Origin: Larix kaempferi
Taxonomy: Eukaryota > Streptophyta > Pinopsida > Pinales > Pinaceae
Direction of reading: 5' to 3'
Assembly: GCA_027924585.1 (NCBI GenBank)
Contig: BSBM01000261.1
Location: 1,783,501 to 1,847,500 of the forward strand
DNA: 64,000 bases
Shown here: piece by piece, positions 46,590 to 58,552 of the stretch
How positions within the stretch are numbered: the stretch's first letter is position 1
Layout of the letters: each line of letters starts with the position of its first letter
Translations under genes and position numbers: made by a program
Notes under the pieces: generated by a model
Told to the model about the DNA's origin: nothing
Database searches by the model: none
What the model saw: the letters and a program-made list of their open reading frames with translations, nothing else

Positions 46590-47888
46590 ATGGCGGCGAA
46601 GATGGTTCGAATGATCTCAATCTTATTCGCTTTTTTCATTGTGGCGACCGCTCAATCAGATGTCAATACCACCAATCAGGTTTTCAATGACGATTTTCAG
46701 ATACTGTTTGCAAGTGATCATGTCAAGACAACCGACGAAGGCCAAATCTGGGAATTGATGCTTGATAATAACACAGGTACAATATATGATTCTGTAGGTT
46801 GCTTTTGTTTTCAGATTTTTTTAGTATTCATGCAGTACAATGCCTGCAATTCAAAAAAACATGGCAGTTTGTAAATGGATATTTGAATGACTTGAAGATG
46901 GTATTGCTGGCATTGCCTGTAGGTTCTGGTTTTCAGACGAAACACAGTTACAAATTTGGATGGTTCAGTATGAAGCTCAAACTCGTTGCAGGAGACTCTG
47001 CAGGAGTTGTTACTACTTATTATGTGAGATTCTATTTTGTATTTGAATTCTGGTTGGGGGTTCCTTTGGGCTTTTATGGAAACAAAACAATTTAGGTTTA
47101 TACAGTTGTTTTTTGCATCTTAGATCTAGAAAGGCTCTTCCCTGTCCCTCCGATTCTGAGTTTGGGATAGTTGATTGCAGATGGCCTCCAAAGATTTTGC
47201 GACAAGAGACGAGCTGGATTTCGAATTCTTGGGGAACAAGAGTGGGCAGCCCTATGTTCTGCAAACAAATGTATACGTGAATGGCAATGGATCCAGAGAA
47301 CAAAGAAATGAGCTCTGGTTCGATCCCACGGAGGACTTCCATACATATTCCTTTCTCTGGAACGATCATCAGATTATGTATGTAGAAATCAAAGCTGAAA
47401 TCTACCATCTGTATAAATGTAAAGCTGAAATCTACCATCTGTATAAATGTGAAGCTGAAATCTGACTGTGTTTTTAATGTTGCAGATTTTTTGTGGATTT
47501 GGTCCCTCTGAGAGTGTACAGGCACACGGCTGTAACAGACAATGTGTATCCCAAGAATCGGCCAATGTACTTGCTTTCCAGCATATGGAATGCAGATAAT
47601 TGGGCAACGAGAGGAGGGCTGGACAAGACCGACTGGTCGCAAGCGCCCTTCGTTTCATCTTACCAGAAGTTCAGCACAGATTCGTGTATGTGGGAGGATC
47701 CATTTCCGGCCTGTGTGTCCACAACAAGTGATCATTGGTGGGATCAGCCAGCTGCCTGGACGCTTACAGAAGCCCAGAAATTAGACTATACCTGGGCGAG
47801 AAGGAATTTCCTCGTCTATGATTACTGCCAAGATACTGAACGCTTCAATGGCTCATTCCCCGTTGAATGCAGCGTTTCTCCATGGTAG
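46590..47888 (+). CDS. XTH: Xyloglucan endotransglucosylase/hydrolase (XTH, GH16), four exons
   Basis: Secreted cell-wall enzyme that cuts xyloglucan and rejoins it to another chain, or hydrolyses it, loosening or reinforcing the wall. Exons: 46590-46776, 46923-47023, 47181-47377 and 47486-47888; all introns are GT-AG and phases 1, 0 and 2 match across joins, giving 295 residues, normal for the family. A hydrophobic signal peptide ([15 protein letters not shown]) starts the protein. GH16 landmarks: [22 protein letters not shown], then the active site [11 protein letters not shown] (nucleophile and acid/base Glu) followed by NKS, the usual N-glycosylation site. [11 protein letters not shown] and the C-terminal XET_C part ([24 protein letters not shown]) are complete, with paired cysteines. 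The [10 protein letters not shown] form recalls Arabidopsis XTH6-8. No defect was found, so it is probably functional. The ATG chosen is the first and gives the signal peptide. Confidence 0.95.
47389..47465 (+). repeat. 30 bp tandem repeat in XTH intron 3
   Basis: The unit aaagctgaaatctaccatct plus gtataaatgt occurs twice in full and once in part (gaagctgaaatct), filling most of the 108 bp third intron. Confidence 0.9.
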
Positions 47889-48123
47889 CTGCCCAGCAGC
47901 TGCTCTCATCATTTCTTTCCTGAAAATCTGTTAGAATCTTATTTTTTATTCTCATCGGATTGTTTGTGCTCTCTGTGCCCAAATCCATCAATCGGATTGA
48001 CGTATTTTTATGATTACTGGCGCTCTATGCTTTGTGATCTTGATCCATTAGGGGAGGAAAGCATAGATTAGGGCTGGCAATCTTGTATTACATTACAGAG
48101 ATACATGGGAATCAGTGGCCTTC

Positions 48124-48129
48124 AATAAA
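48124..48129 (+). terminator. XTH poly(A) signal candidates
   Basis: AATAAA at 48124, about 235 bp after the stop; a second AATAAA at 48281. Either could serve. Confidence 0.5.
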
Positions 48130-48339
48130 AGCAGGGGAGATTGCATTTGTATACAGTCTTGATCATTTAATTTATTCTTTTTTTTATTATTTCATTCAGC
48201 AATGCGTTTCTCTGGTTTCTTCCAGTTTAACAATTCATAGGCTGCAATGTCACTGTGTCATCTTCTTTCAATCCAATGAAAATAAAACAATGTTGTCTCA
48301 ACAATCTTATCACGTTATACAGTTTTAGAAAATTATACA

Positions 48340-49940
48340 AAATTTAACATGAACTGTTGAGAGATTTTATTAATAACATTCCAAAAGGCGTTTATTTTAC
48401 AAATATAAATAGATGGTGTCATGTATATGATTATGTAAAATAGAGTGACTTAAGTCGATATCAAGATTCGAATAAGGTGTTTTAAATATCGAATAAGGTG
48501 TTTTAAAAAATCATTAAAAAAGATTAGATTGACATTATGGAAATAAATTAAACAAAAATCAAAGTCGTGAATGTATTTTTTTTTAATTTTGAATGTGATT
48601 TTATATAGATCCCACAAGAATCTCTATAACCCAAATATATTGTTGAATATTTTATAACTTATGCCTTAGATTGGGATAAATTTACAAAATACCAGCTCAT
48701 ACCAGGTTTGTAAAGGTTTTTTTTGCATAGTTCAAATTTCAATTTTCTATTCTAGAAGTAGATTCAGTTCCATCATATATATTTTATTTATATTTTTATT
48801 AGATTTTATTTAATAAAAAATATGGTTCAACCATATTTTTTAACCATAATTACCAAATTTTAATTCGAATTTGAAATTTATCCTTTTTTTTATCTCTATA
48901 AAAATCTGAAACAAAATGATGAAAAAATATGGCAGAGCATAAAACTCTGTTACTTTCAAAATGTCTATGTCTATCTGAGCTCCACCGGGCATAAGAACAA
49001 ACAGCAAAACTTCTTCACTGGCCATATAGTCAATGATAATATAATTCCGATCAATAGAATTACAGAGTCTATCGGCAGGTTGATACATTAAAGCATTTGG
49101 ATGGCAGGGGATTCACGTTTATAGAAGGGATGAGTGGTTCAATTTGTCAACCTCTATATCAACCATGAAAGTAGATGACAGGAAAGTTAAATTACTTATG
49201 GTTAAATTTGTCAACCTCTATATCAAGCATGTTTTCAGATTTTACAATTTTAGGGTTAATGGTCTATCGAAAAAAGGTCTTAACTTGGAATAGAAGAAGA
49301 CTCTCTCCAGATTACTCACTATCATGAGTTAAGACCTCCGGAATCTTGGACTGTGCACATCTACTAATACTTATTACTATCTTTTCCATTTTATTTGTAT
49401 TTGGATCATCAGATGTTCTGACTAGTTGTGGAGTAGATCCATTCATTATATTGATGATTTTGTTAAAGTGGTACTCGGGTAACATGGTATCTACATGTAT
49501 TCTGTTTTATAGTGATTAGTGTTAGTTTTATATGTTTCTGAAAGACCAAACTGAATGTTTTGTTGCATTATTCTGGGGATAAGTTACATTGTAAATTTCT
49601 TTGATTCACACTTATGAATAGCAAAAATATTTTTTTTTCAGTTGAAAAAAGAAGAAGAAATGATAAGTGGTTGCCAGGTATGAAAATTTGACAAATGGTT
49701 TTGAGAAAAACACAAATGGTTATTTATCCTTTCTTAAAGAATCAAACTGTATTCATTACCGATCAAATTTAGTAACTATGTTATAAATAATTATAATGAG
49801 ATTTGACAAACTGTTTTTAAGAATCTTTTATGGAATATTTTTTCCATATTCCTATTGATCTTATCTGGGTTCTTTAAGTTTGGAAGATCAAAAATTTTGA
49901 AAGCATAATGGCGGTGAATTTCTGCTATATCAGTAGGATA
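48340..49940. other. Intergenic DNA downstream of XTH
   Basis: AT-rich. An 18 bp direct duplication (cgaataaggtgttttaaa) lies near 48468-48505. An 82-codon minus ORF (48840-49088) has no recognised motif. Confidence 0.5.
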
Positions 49941-49941
49941 T

Positions 49942-50097
49942 TATTTGAATAGGTCAGCAATAAGTATTCAATGTTGTTGTAGATATTTTGCTGTTTATTG
50001 TATTTCGAGTTATTTAAAATTTACGAAATAGTAAAGCACCTACAACAACATTCAATGCTACACTAGGATATTTATTGCTTCCCATTTGAATATACAA
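49942..50097. repeat. ~155 bp foldback, MITE-like
   Basis: The left arm (atttgaataggtcagcaata, then ttcaatgttgttgtag) pairs with the right arm (ctacaacaacattcaa..., ttattgcttcccatttgaat). The pairing is imperfect, with a ~10 bp extra stretch in the right arm. A miniature TIR element or a hairpin transcript is possible. Confidence 0.55.
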
Positions 50098-51165
50098 ACG
50101 GTTACAATTACAATGAATGTAAGTTACAATATTAATTACTTAATACGGTTACAACAATATTAATCTGATAATGATAATGATAACCAGCGCGTTCAATTGA
50201 AAATATCTCCTTTGAAAACATTTGATGAACGTGGAACGTCCCGTGTACTCGAGAATAACCAGCTGGAAAGGGTGTGGGGAATCTGGGGATGGGAGATCGA
50301 TCGATAGGGTGGCTAAGTACATGGAAACTTTATTGATTTAAGTGAAAAATATGTTGAAATCAATCTGTCTGTCTGTCTGGCATGCTGTGGCTGTCGGCGT
50401 GCCATGGGAGCGTCTGTGACTCGTGCCACGGACTGACTGATGTGAAACATGCTGCCATGAATGCGTACATTGACGATTAACAAATAAAGAAAAGGAGTGA
50501 CCTGTGTTTATATAATTATTGTCCTCCACTTAAAAGCTGGCATTGGTCATTCTCTTAATTCAGTGTAGGTATATAAACATTTATTAGTAAAATTGATATC
50601 AAGTTGTACCTAGATGGTGCTCAGAAATGAACGTGAAGGCAGAAGCAATGAATTCAAGACAGTGAACTGTCAAAATCCCTTTTAAGCATCTTTTGATGCG
50701 TCGGTCAGTACCCACGTGATTCAATGTGACGTTCGAAGCGGGTCCAGTCCATCAAAAAAAAATTTAATTTAATAATTATGAAAATGGTATATGAAATATT
50801 GTAAATGGTTTTTTTCGTATAATTGAGGAGTAAGTTAAAAGTAGATGATTTTTGTTTTCATTATAAAATAGATAAATAAACCATTAGATCATCTCATACG
50901 ACCCGTTCCTTATTTTAAACAATGGAGAGGCTAATTGAGACTTTTCACTAGGGAGAACATTTACTTTTTAAATTGAGACGATTGATTTTCATTGTTTAAA
51001 TTGTAATTTCTATTATAAATATTGATTTAAAGTCCTTCATTACCCACTGCAATTTCAATTTGATTTTGAATTTGATTTTGAATGAAAAAATGATAATGCA
51101 AATCTTCAATCATTTAACTTACACTTTTCAAAATTGTTATTGATTAAATACTGCTTTATATATAA
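50098..51165. other. Intergenic DNA, no gene recognised
   Basis: Includes a GC-richer island at 50180-50480 with gatcgatcgat and (tctg)n stretches. Its minus ORF (50338-50529) is unsupported. Confidence 0.4.
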
Positions 51166-51169
51166 GATA

Positions 51170-51970
51170 CAACCGAATATAATATAATATTATATTAAAA
51201 GAAACTAAACCATTATTAAAAAAAATATTCCTATATTAGAAATAAGATTTTGAATAGTTAAAACATTGTAAGGGAATCTTAATATTCTATTAAGAAAAAA
51301 CTAAACCAACATTGAAAAACAAATCTTGTATTGAAAAACAATACAATCATTTAAATCATATTTGCCCTTTCTTCATCATTTGTATTGACCCCGAATTTAT
51401 AGCGTGGAAGATTTGTATATAATAAAAAAGCAATCCATTTTCTTTATGAAAATATGAAATACAACTATTTTATTATTGTCGTCAGTGGTTCCTTTCTGTC
51501 AAACCTTTAGTTACCAAAAATGGGACGAGGGAAGTAATTCACGGTTAAGGAAAGTCATTGGAACGATGAAGGAAATTCCTTGTAATCTTCAAACCCAAGT
51601 TGTCATTCAAATATATTATAACTGGCTTTGACTTTAAAAGTAGAGGAACTTTGTGTGTTGGAGCCAACTTTCCAAATGTATTTTTGTAAAATCCAAATAT
51701 AGGTGAAATTTGCTCAATCTTGGTTTTGAACATGATCAAAAATAACTTTGATAGTTATAAACTTGCCCTTGTTTATGTTACAAATATGAATATATTGAAT
51801 GTTAAATATGAATATTTTGAATGTTGGGGATAAAAATAATCTTTATGATTTATGGAATTGTCTTTGTTTAAATTTATATTATAAATGTAAATATATATAC
51901 ATGTTATTGGGCATGTGGAGTGCATTATCACGTTGTTAGGTGTACAATATTGATTGGAGATATATTTTCT
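51170..51970. repeat. Direct repeat copy 1 (~0.75 kb)
   Basis: Matches 53870-54640 in direct orientation, with long near-identical blocks such as gaaagtcattggaacgatga and gtatttttgtaaaatccaaa. No coding function seen. It could be a dispersed element or a local duplication; no TIR or TSD was found. Confidence 0.7.
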
Positions 51971-52210
51971 CTTAATAATGGAATCAACTGTAGAGAGTAC
52001 AAATTTACACACACGATTTTATATCAATTTATGTAAATAAACAAAATATGCAACTTCATATTTAATATTCTTTGGAGTTTGCATGTTGGGTGTAACATTA
52101 TTATTACTTCTAAGAACTATTAAAACCCACGATCACAGATATGTGGCTCCATTATATGAGGTTGACTAACTTGATAAAAACATCCTTCTATATCTAGACC
52201 TCCAAAATAT

Positions 52211-52332
52211 GGAGACATTGGCATGGAGATCTAAAGTAATAGTTGTGAGAGGAGACATTGGCATTGGAGATCTAAAGTAGTAGTTGTGAGAGGAGACATT
52301 GGCATTGGAGATCTAAAGTAGTAGTTGTGAGA
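52211..52332. repeat. 41 bp tandem repeat, three copies
   Basis: Unit ggagacattggcattggaga plus tctaaagtagtagttgtgaga. The first copy is 40 bp and slightly diverged; the second and third are identical. Confidence 0.93.
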
Positions 52333-53869
52333 GGCTTGAGACTTATTAGATCACATTAAAAGGGTGTTACTACATTATTTGTCAAAGAGATCTAGAGGTA
52401 TCCGATAAGAACAACAACTTGATCTAGAGAGCTAAGTAGTCGCCATTATACATAATCTAACTAGTATTTTAGGTCAGCGCTATATTAAACAAATACACTA
52501 ACAAGGTTAAAGAGGAATGCACATGCTGCTATTCTATTATCGTGACTACCTTTTTCAAATATCCAAATTTAAAATGATAAATGTCTCAAGTTCATTGTGC
52601 ATAACCTCTAATTAAGGAGTATGTTCTTCTAACTACATTCATGCAATGAGACTATCTCCTTAATCTCAATGTCGAGGTGTGCTACATCCTTATTTGTCAC
52701 TACCTCCATTTCTACCAGTGTCTTCTTTAAAATCACACTATCATCTCTAAGGCATTTTCAGCTTTACTTTGGCACTGTGCTTGTTTGAACACCATTTGTG
52801 ATTCATCTAACTGATTATTAAATTCTACAATCTTTTCTTCTAGTCTCTTACAAGTATCAATAAGTTTAGTAATATTTACATTCCTTAATTGTAATATAGA
52901 CATAGATCCATCTTAAACACAGATCTAGTAAGCACGAAGATGGATCTAATTTCTTGAGTTTACACCTCAATAAATTGGATCCCTATGGGTACTTAATAGA
53001 TATAGGTTTAAGATGGATCTATGCTGGTTTTTTATTATTATTATTATGAACCAACATTAATTTTTTTAATTTTATTTTATTTTTGATAAGTATGAATTTT
53101 TTTTATGAGCCTATTGGGAAGGTTATGCTATGTAACGTGACTAATGTGAAAAACATGACAACATCTCCCCCATACTAGGTTGTAAGCACCTCACTACTCT
53201 CGGTGCAACAAGAAGTCTTCTCAAAGATTATAAGGAATTATTAACGATGATATATTCAAAATCTTCTCCATTTCTGAACTTATGAACAATTTTGAATCCA
53301 AGTCATCACCATGTCAGGCTTTAATTCTAGAGGGAGTAGGGCCCAAAGATGACAAATCTCATTGTCTTTGTCTAGTCAATCTTTGATGGGGCTCTTTTGT
53401 AGCAAGAAGGGTCAAGTGCACTGCCATTTTTGAGCAACCTAATTTTTTTAACTGTAAAAATTGTAGTGAAACTTATTAATTCTTAAATTTTCATTCAAAA
53501 AAGTTTGACAATATTTTTGTAAGAATATTCAAATTTATAAATATTTTAGTAATTTTGGTAATGTATAGAGTAAAATATTTTTATCATGTGTAATTGGGTG
53601 AATTATTATTAAAAAAAAAATAAAATTTACATCATTTACATTATTTAATTTAAATGGTAATATTTACTTCATTTATATAATTTTGATTTAATACATTCTA
53701 AATCAAAACTTTACATCATATAAACCATATCATACAAATAATATATAATTTAACTAATTATTCCAAGATACAAAACTTAGTAAAAAATAATTATATTGGA
53801 AATGGTTTTCCAATATAATTCAAAATTTGATTTTAGTGATTAAGATCTTCTTTATATATGATGATGATG
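52333..53869. other. Intergenic DNA, no gene recognised
   Basis: Contains a ~20 bp inverted pair around tagacatagatccatcttaa (52898) and ttaagatggatctatgctgg (53009), and AT-rich tracts. No gene motif. Confidence 0.4.
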
Positions 53870-54640
53870 CACTCGAATCTTAATATTATATTAAGAGAAA
53901 CTAAATCAATATTAAAAAAATATATTTAAGATTAGATAAAGCTTTGTAATATTATATTAAGAAGAGACTAAACAAACATTGGGAAAAACATCCCACATTG
54001 AACACCATCATTTTAAGTCATATTTCCTCTTTGTTCATCATTTTTGTTGACCCACATCTAAAGTGTGAAGATTTGCATATGAAAAAGCACTCCCTTTTCT
54101 TTATGAAAGTGTGAAATATAACTATTTTATTATTGTCATCACCATATATGAAAGTGATGATCCCAAAAGTTAGCTAAAGGGTCTTCAGCCTTTCCGGCAA
54201 AGCTTTAGTCACCAAAAATGGGACGGAAGTAACTACGGTTAACGAAAGTCATTGGAACGATGAAGGAATTTCCTTGTAATCTCCAAACCCGAGTTGTCAT
54301 TCAAATATATGATAACTGAATTTGACTTTAGAAGTAGAGGAACTTAGTGTGTTGGAGCCAACTTTCTCCATATGATGTATTTTTGTAAAATCCAAATATA
54401 GGTGAAGCGTGCTCATCTTGGTTGTGAACATGATCATAATAACTTGCATAGTTTATAAAATTGTCCTTAATTATGTTACAAATATGAATATATTGAAAGT
54501 TGTGGATCAAAATAATCTTCATAGCTAATGGAATTGTCCTGGTTTATGTGACAAATATAAATATATAAATTTGTTATGGGGCATGTGTAGTGCATTACCA
54601 TGTTGTTGGATGTAGAGTGTGTAATATTCTTAGTTTTGAC
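53870..54640. repeat. Direct repeat copy 2 (~0.75 kb)
   Basis: Second copy of 51170-51970, ~2.7 kb downstream. It has an extra ~45 bp (ccatatatgaaagtgatgat region, near 54141) and small indels. Confidence 0.7.
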
Positions 54641-57600
54641 TTGGAATGTATTGAATCAAAATCATGTAAATGATCTAAATATGTTAGTATGGATTCCTAG
54701 TGCGGAGCACAAGGCCAATGCCCGACTAGTGAATGGCTAGACATATATGATGTAAATATTTTTAATTGGACCATATGGTTGGCTTTTCATGCTAACTCGA
54801 AAGCTATGTAAATATTATGTTGGAAAAATAATAAAAATGGTGCAAGATGGCCGTGTAAAGAATACTAGAGGGGCTATGATTCTGCTAGAGGGGAAGAGGA
54901 AAATGAGGCCTATAGGAGATTAAATTTTCTATTGCCAGGTGTCAACCTTAGAACTCATCCAAATGCTTCCATGTGCTTTAATTGAGCCAATTACTTCATT
55001 TTTTACTATTAATCGAATCATTCTATGCATGTGCGGAGTTGGCGGGCAAGGTCCATGTCAGTTGTCAGAAGTCCTTTCTTCTATTGTTAGAAGTTATGTC
55101 ACTTTTCTTTTCTCTATTCTCTCATATCCTTTGGAGTCTACCCTTCATTATCACCATTATTATCATGCAGATTTACACTACGTAGAGCTTCTTGATTACC
55201 ATTATTTGACCGTGCCTTACCCATAAATTCGATTTTGGAAGGCCCGAATTGCATATTTGAGGAGAAAGAGATGGATGTAGGTGAACATAGAGGTTGGGAA
55301 AGCTAGGAACCTTCACCCATTGAGTTTTTCTACTCATAGATGCTTGAGAAGCCATGAATTAACACTACAGGAGGTTCTCCAACAACATACAACAGGTTGG
55401 ACTCTTATTGCACACACTAGAAAGCACTGTAAGGGTTAGATTTCCTAAGGGATCTGTGTATCAATGAAGGGGAATGCCTTCATTGTGTTGTGTGGGGTAG
55501 TTGGAAGGAGTACCACGACTATGATGGTTGGGTGAGATTCATGTAGAGCCATGGATGAGAATTTGGCTATGCATTGAGAGCATAATGGATTGTGGGATGA
55601 GAGAGAGAAGCCTGTAGGTGTTTCCTTTGCCCTCTTGGCCTCATAGTCTAGCTTGGGGGTGGCCTCTCAGCATAAAATGTATATGATGGATAGAGTGCCT
55701 ATGGTTGGGTGGAAAATTGCTTTTACACAACCAATTGATTAGATCTTCTTTGTTTAAAGATAATTATTCTCTTTGTATTTGGATGTGCAATGTTTTATTT
55801 TATACCTATGATAATTATGCTTGTACATGCATGCTATGCATGTGTGGATAGAGTTTATTTCCGCTATGTTTTACACTTATACATTTGCACATGTATATTT
55901 ATTGTTTATGAATTCGTAGTATCGCCATGGGGCAAAATTTAGAATCCTAGAATTCATAAATGTTTCCCTCTGTTGGTTAAATTGGTGGATGGAGAAGTGA
56001 CATAGTGGTATTAAAGCTCTTGGTTGCAACATTGGGATTGCGTGGGCCATAAATCCACACTTATAAGTAGGAAATAGAAATGATTCTAAGGAAACCGAAT
56101 TCTTTTAAGTGACACAAGTAATTTCAGAATAATCCCTTTGTTGCCAAATTAAAATTTCACATAATTACAAAATTTTAAAAATTTGGGAATATTCAAGGTG
56201 GGCCCCACCTGTGCCATGTGGATGGTGTGACATGGAGGAAGCATTTGGGCAGGAGTTACAATGTAGAGGAGCCACGTGGGAAGGAGGTATCATGTAGACT
56301 AGTTACATCAGACTCGTGCACATGTGCTTACATGTGATGGAGTGCTAAGGTAGGAGGAGATTGGACCATCGTGAGGTGGCAAAGATCGACGACCGATAGT
56401 GATTCAGGCTGGTGAAGATGCACAAGGATTAATCTAATTAACATGCACATGTAATAGGAAACCGTTGAAGTGACATGCTACCCACTCATTCATTCATGCT
56501 CGTCTAGGATGTTTAGGAAACCAATTTCCCACAGAGCCTGAAACCACTTTTTCCCAATAAGTGGTGATGTGACTTAGGGTGACATCACAAATGATGGGAC
56601 CCTACCCGTTGATCACGTCAATCTCGTAAGATCATGTGAACTTGATCAATTACCACCATTTTTTCAGGCTCATCAACAAGATCACGTGTTACTCTAATGC
56701 GCACAAGCTTGCAATAGGAAACTGTTGAGGTGACGTGTTTCCCGCTAGTTCACTAAGGATCATTAAGGAAGTTTCGGAAAACCATTTTCTAGTTGAGCCT
56801 GAAACCACGTATGTCTGATAGGTGGTAATGTGATGAGGGGTGATGTCATAAATGCACAAAGCACATAAAAATCAATGGTTTCCACACTTAGCTTTCATGT
56901 ACAGGAAACTGAAAAATGGCACCGAGCTTATGTACAAGATTGCACAAAATAATACTATTTAAAAAAAATGAGGGGGCTGGCCTCGACTAACCCTGTAGTG
57001 ACGTAAGGAAGCCACAAGTTGGAGAGCCCCATTAACCCCCATCATCCCCCCCAAGACATTGAATACTTTAGTAAATTCCTTGTGGTGATGACATGACTAA
57101 TGAGGATGGATAGGTTTCATCGTGCTATCAATTCATGAATGTGTTACATAAACAACTAGACATTTCTAAGCCTGGAGATTCAAGTGAAAAAGTTAAAAGT
57201 AGCCAATTCCAGAAAATTATAGGAATTGACTGGAGCATCAGATCAGAGATATGAAAGTTGATGAGTAGTCTTTGTCATGAGTATTATCAGGGCCAATATT
57301 TTTCTTCTTCTAGTTCTCCCTAGATTTTCTTCTACAGGTGTTTGAAGTTGGCCTTTGAAGTTAAATGTACCCACATGAAAAGTGTAGAATTGGGAAATTT
57401 TGGCAATTTTGAAAGGCCGTAACTTTTGCTCAAGAATCATAAATGGGCATACTTATAGTGATTGGGAATATTATCCATAGGGGAACAACCGTGCACAGTC
57501 ATATTTTGAAGGGATGCTTTGTATGTGTCCAAAACTTGATCTTAAAAGTGCCTGTAGCCATAATTTGACCAAAAAATTGTCAATATGGGTAGTCCCCAGA

Positions 57601-57738
57601 ATGCAGGAAAGTTAATTTTATTATTTTCTAAGAATATAATGAAGCTAACAAATGTGCTTATATTAACACTTTTGCAGATTCAATATCATATCAGGGACAA
57701 TTAAGGGTCAACATTTAATGTAGTGTAGTTTGGAAATC
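54641..57738. other. Possible old LTR-element remnant, unresolved
   Basis: At 56012 TGGTATTAAAGC matches 10 of 12 bases of the initiator-Met primer site, and the upstream ~1 kb (with gcatgc-type stretches) could be its LTR. No second LTR and no gag or pol motif was found. 56408-56600 and 56660-56860 form a diverged tandem duplication (~255 bp period). Confidence 0.35.
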
Positions 57739-58135
57739 CACTACAACAAATTCCTGTGATTAGCTTCCTTTTTAGCTCCTTTTTTTGCTTCTAGGGACCG
57801 TTTTAGTGTATTTTCTCACTTTTTTTAAAACGTTGTCGCTATTTATCAGGATGGTGCTATTTTTGGTTTTTCTTGCATCGATCAAAACATGTAGGTGCTA
57901 AATTGGGCACTAATTAGTGCTCAAATTCATGTCAAAATTAGTGCCGAAAGTAACTCCCAATTTAGCACTCAGTTTTTCTACGGAATTAGCTCCTTATTTA
58001 GCGTCGGATTTAGCTGCAGATGTAGCGCTATATTTAGCTCCTTATTTAGCGCCGGATTCAACTACGTATTTAGCATCGGATTTAGCTCCTTATTTAGCGC
58101 CGAATGTAGTGCCTAATGTGCCTAAATAGTTAATT
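57739..58135. mobile_element. CACTA-type transposon left end with subterminal repeats
   Basis: CACTACAACAAA at 57739-57750 is identical to the TIR of the element at 13984. From 57890 to 58130 a short motif around TTTAGC(T/G)CC is repeated many times, as in the subterminal region of that element. No matching right end (TTTGTTGTAGTG) was found in the window, so the element is either truncated or interrupted. Confidence 0.75.
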
Positions 58136-58164
58136 TCTTAAGGCATTGGGGGTTAAGTGCATAG

Positions 58165-58550
58165 GGGCTTTGACGATTATGGGATTTAGGTATTTGGGGT
58201 GCAGGGATTAAGGGTTAAGGGATTATGGGTTAGGATTTAAGGGATTAAGGGTCAAGAGCTAAGGGATTTTGTGCTTATGAGTTAGGTAGTTTAATGTTTA
58301 ATGGCTAAGGGATTTGGTGCTTACAAGTTAGGTAGTTTAATGTTTAATGGATTAGGGATTAATGTTTAAGTGATTAGGGAATAAGGGTTTATGGATTAAG
58401 GGATTAGGGATTAGGACTTAAGTGTTTAAGGGTCAATGTCTTAGGGGTTAGGGGATTAAGGGTTTTTGTGTTAACGGGATTAGAAATTAAGGGTTTAGGG
58501 CTTTAGGATTTAAGGGTCAATGTCTTAAGGGTTAGGGGATTTAGGGCTTT
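58165..58550. repeat. Degenerate GGATTA/AGGGTTTA-rich tract
   Basis: About 390 bp built of irregular ttaagggatta-, gggttaagg- and gggtttaggg-like words. It resembles a decayed plant telomere-type (TTTAGGG) array, but units are irregular in length. It follows the CACTA subterminal repeats. Confidence 0.6.
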
Positions 58551-58552
58551 GT

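Noticed and set aside
47013-47658. Long minus-strand ORFs of up to 209 codons over XTH
   Set aside because: Shadows of the XTH exons and of the intron repeat; the sense strand carries the GH16 motifs and splice sites.
48840-49088. 82-codon minus ORF downstream of XTH
   Set aside because: No recognised domain, AT-driven composition, no splice or promoter context.
52211-52332. CRISPR-like array
   Set aside because: The repeats are head to tail without spacers, in plant DNA.
54939-55226. 95-codon + ORF and a second overlapping one
   Set aside because: No family recognised, two overlapping frames equally open, and low-complexity regions; no support beyond being open.
57895-58129. Two overlapping + strand ORFs with SLFSAGF- or APYLAS-like repeats
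   Set aside because: Same TTTAGC subterminal repeat read in two frames; not a protein gene.
58165-58550. True telomere or chromosome end
   Set aside because: Units are irregular and degenerate, and ordinary sequence continues on both sides.
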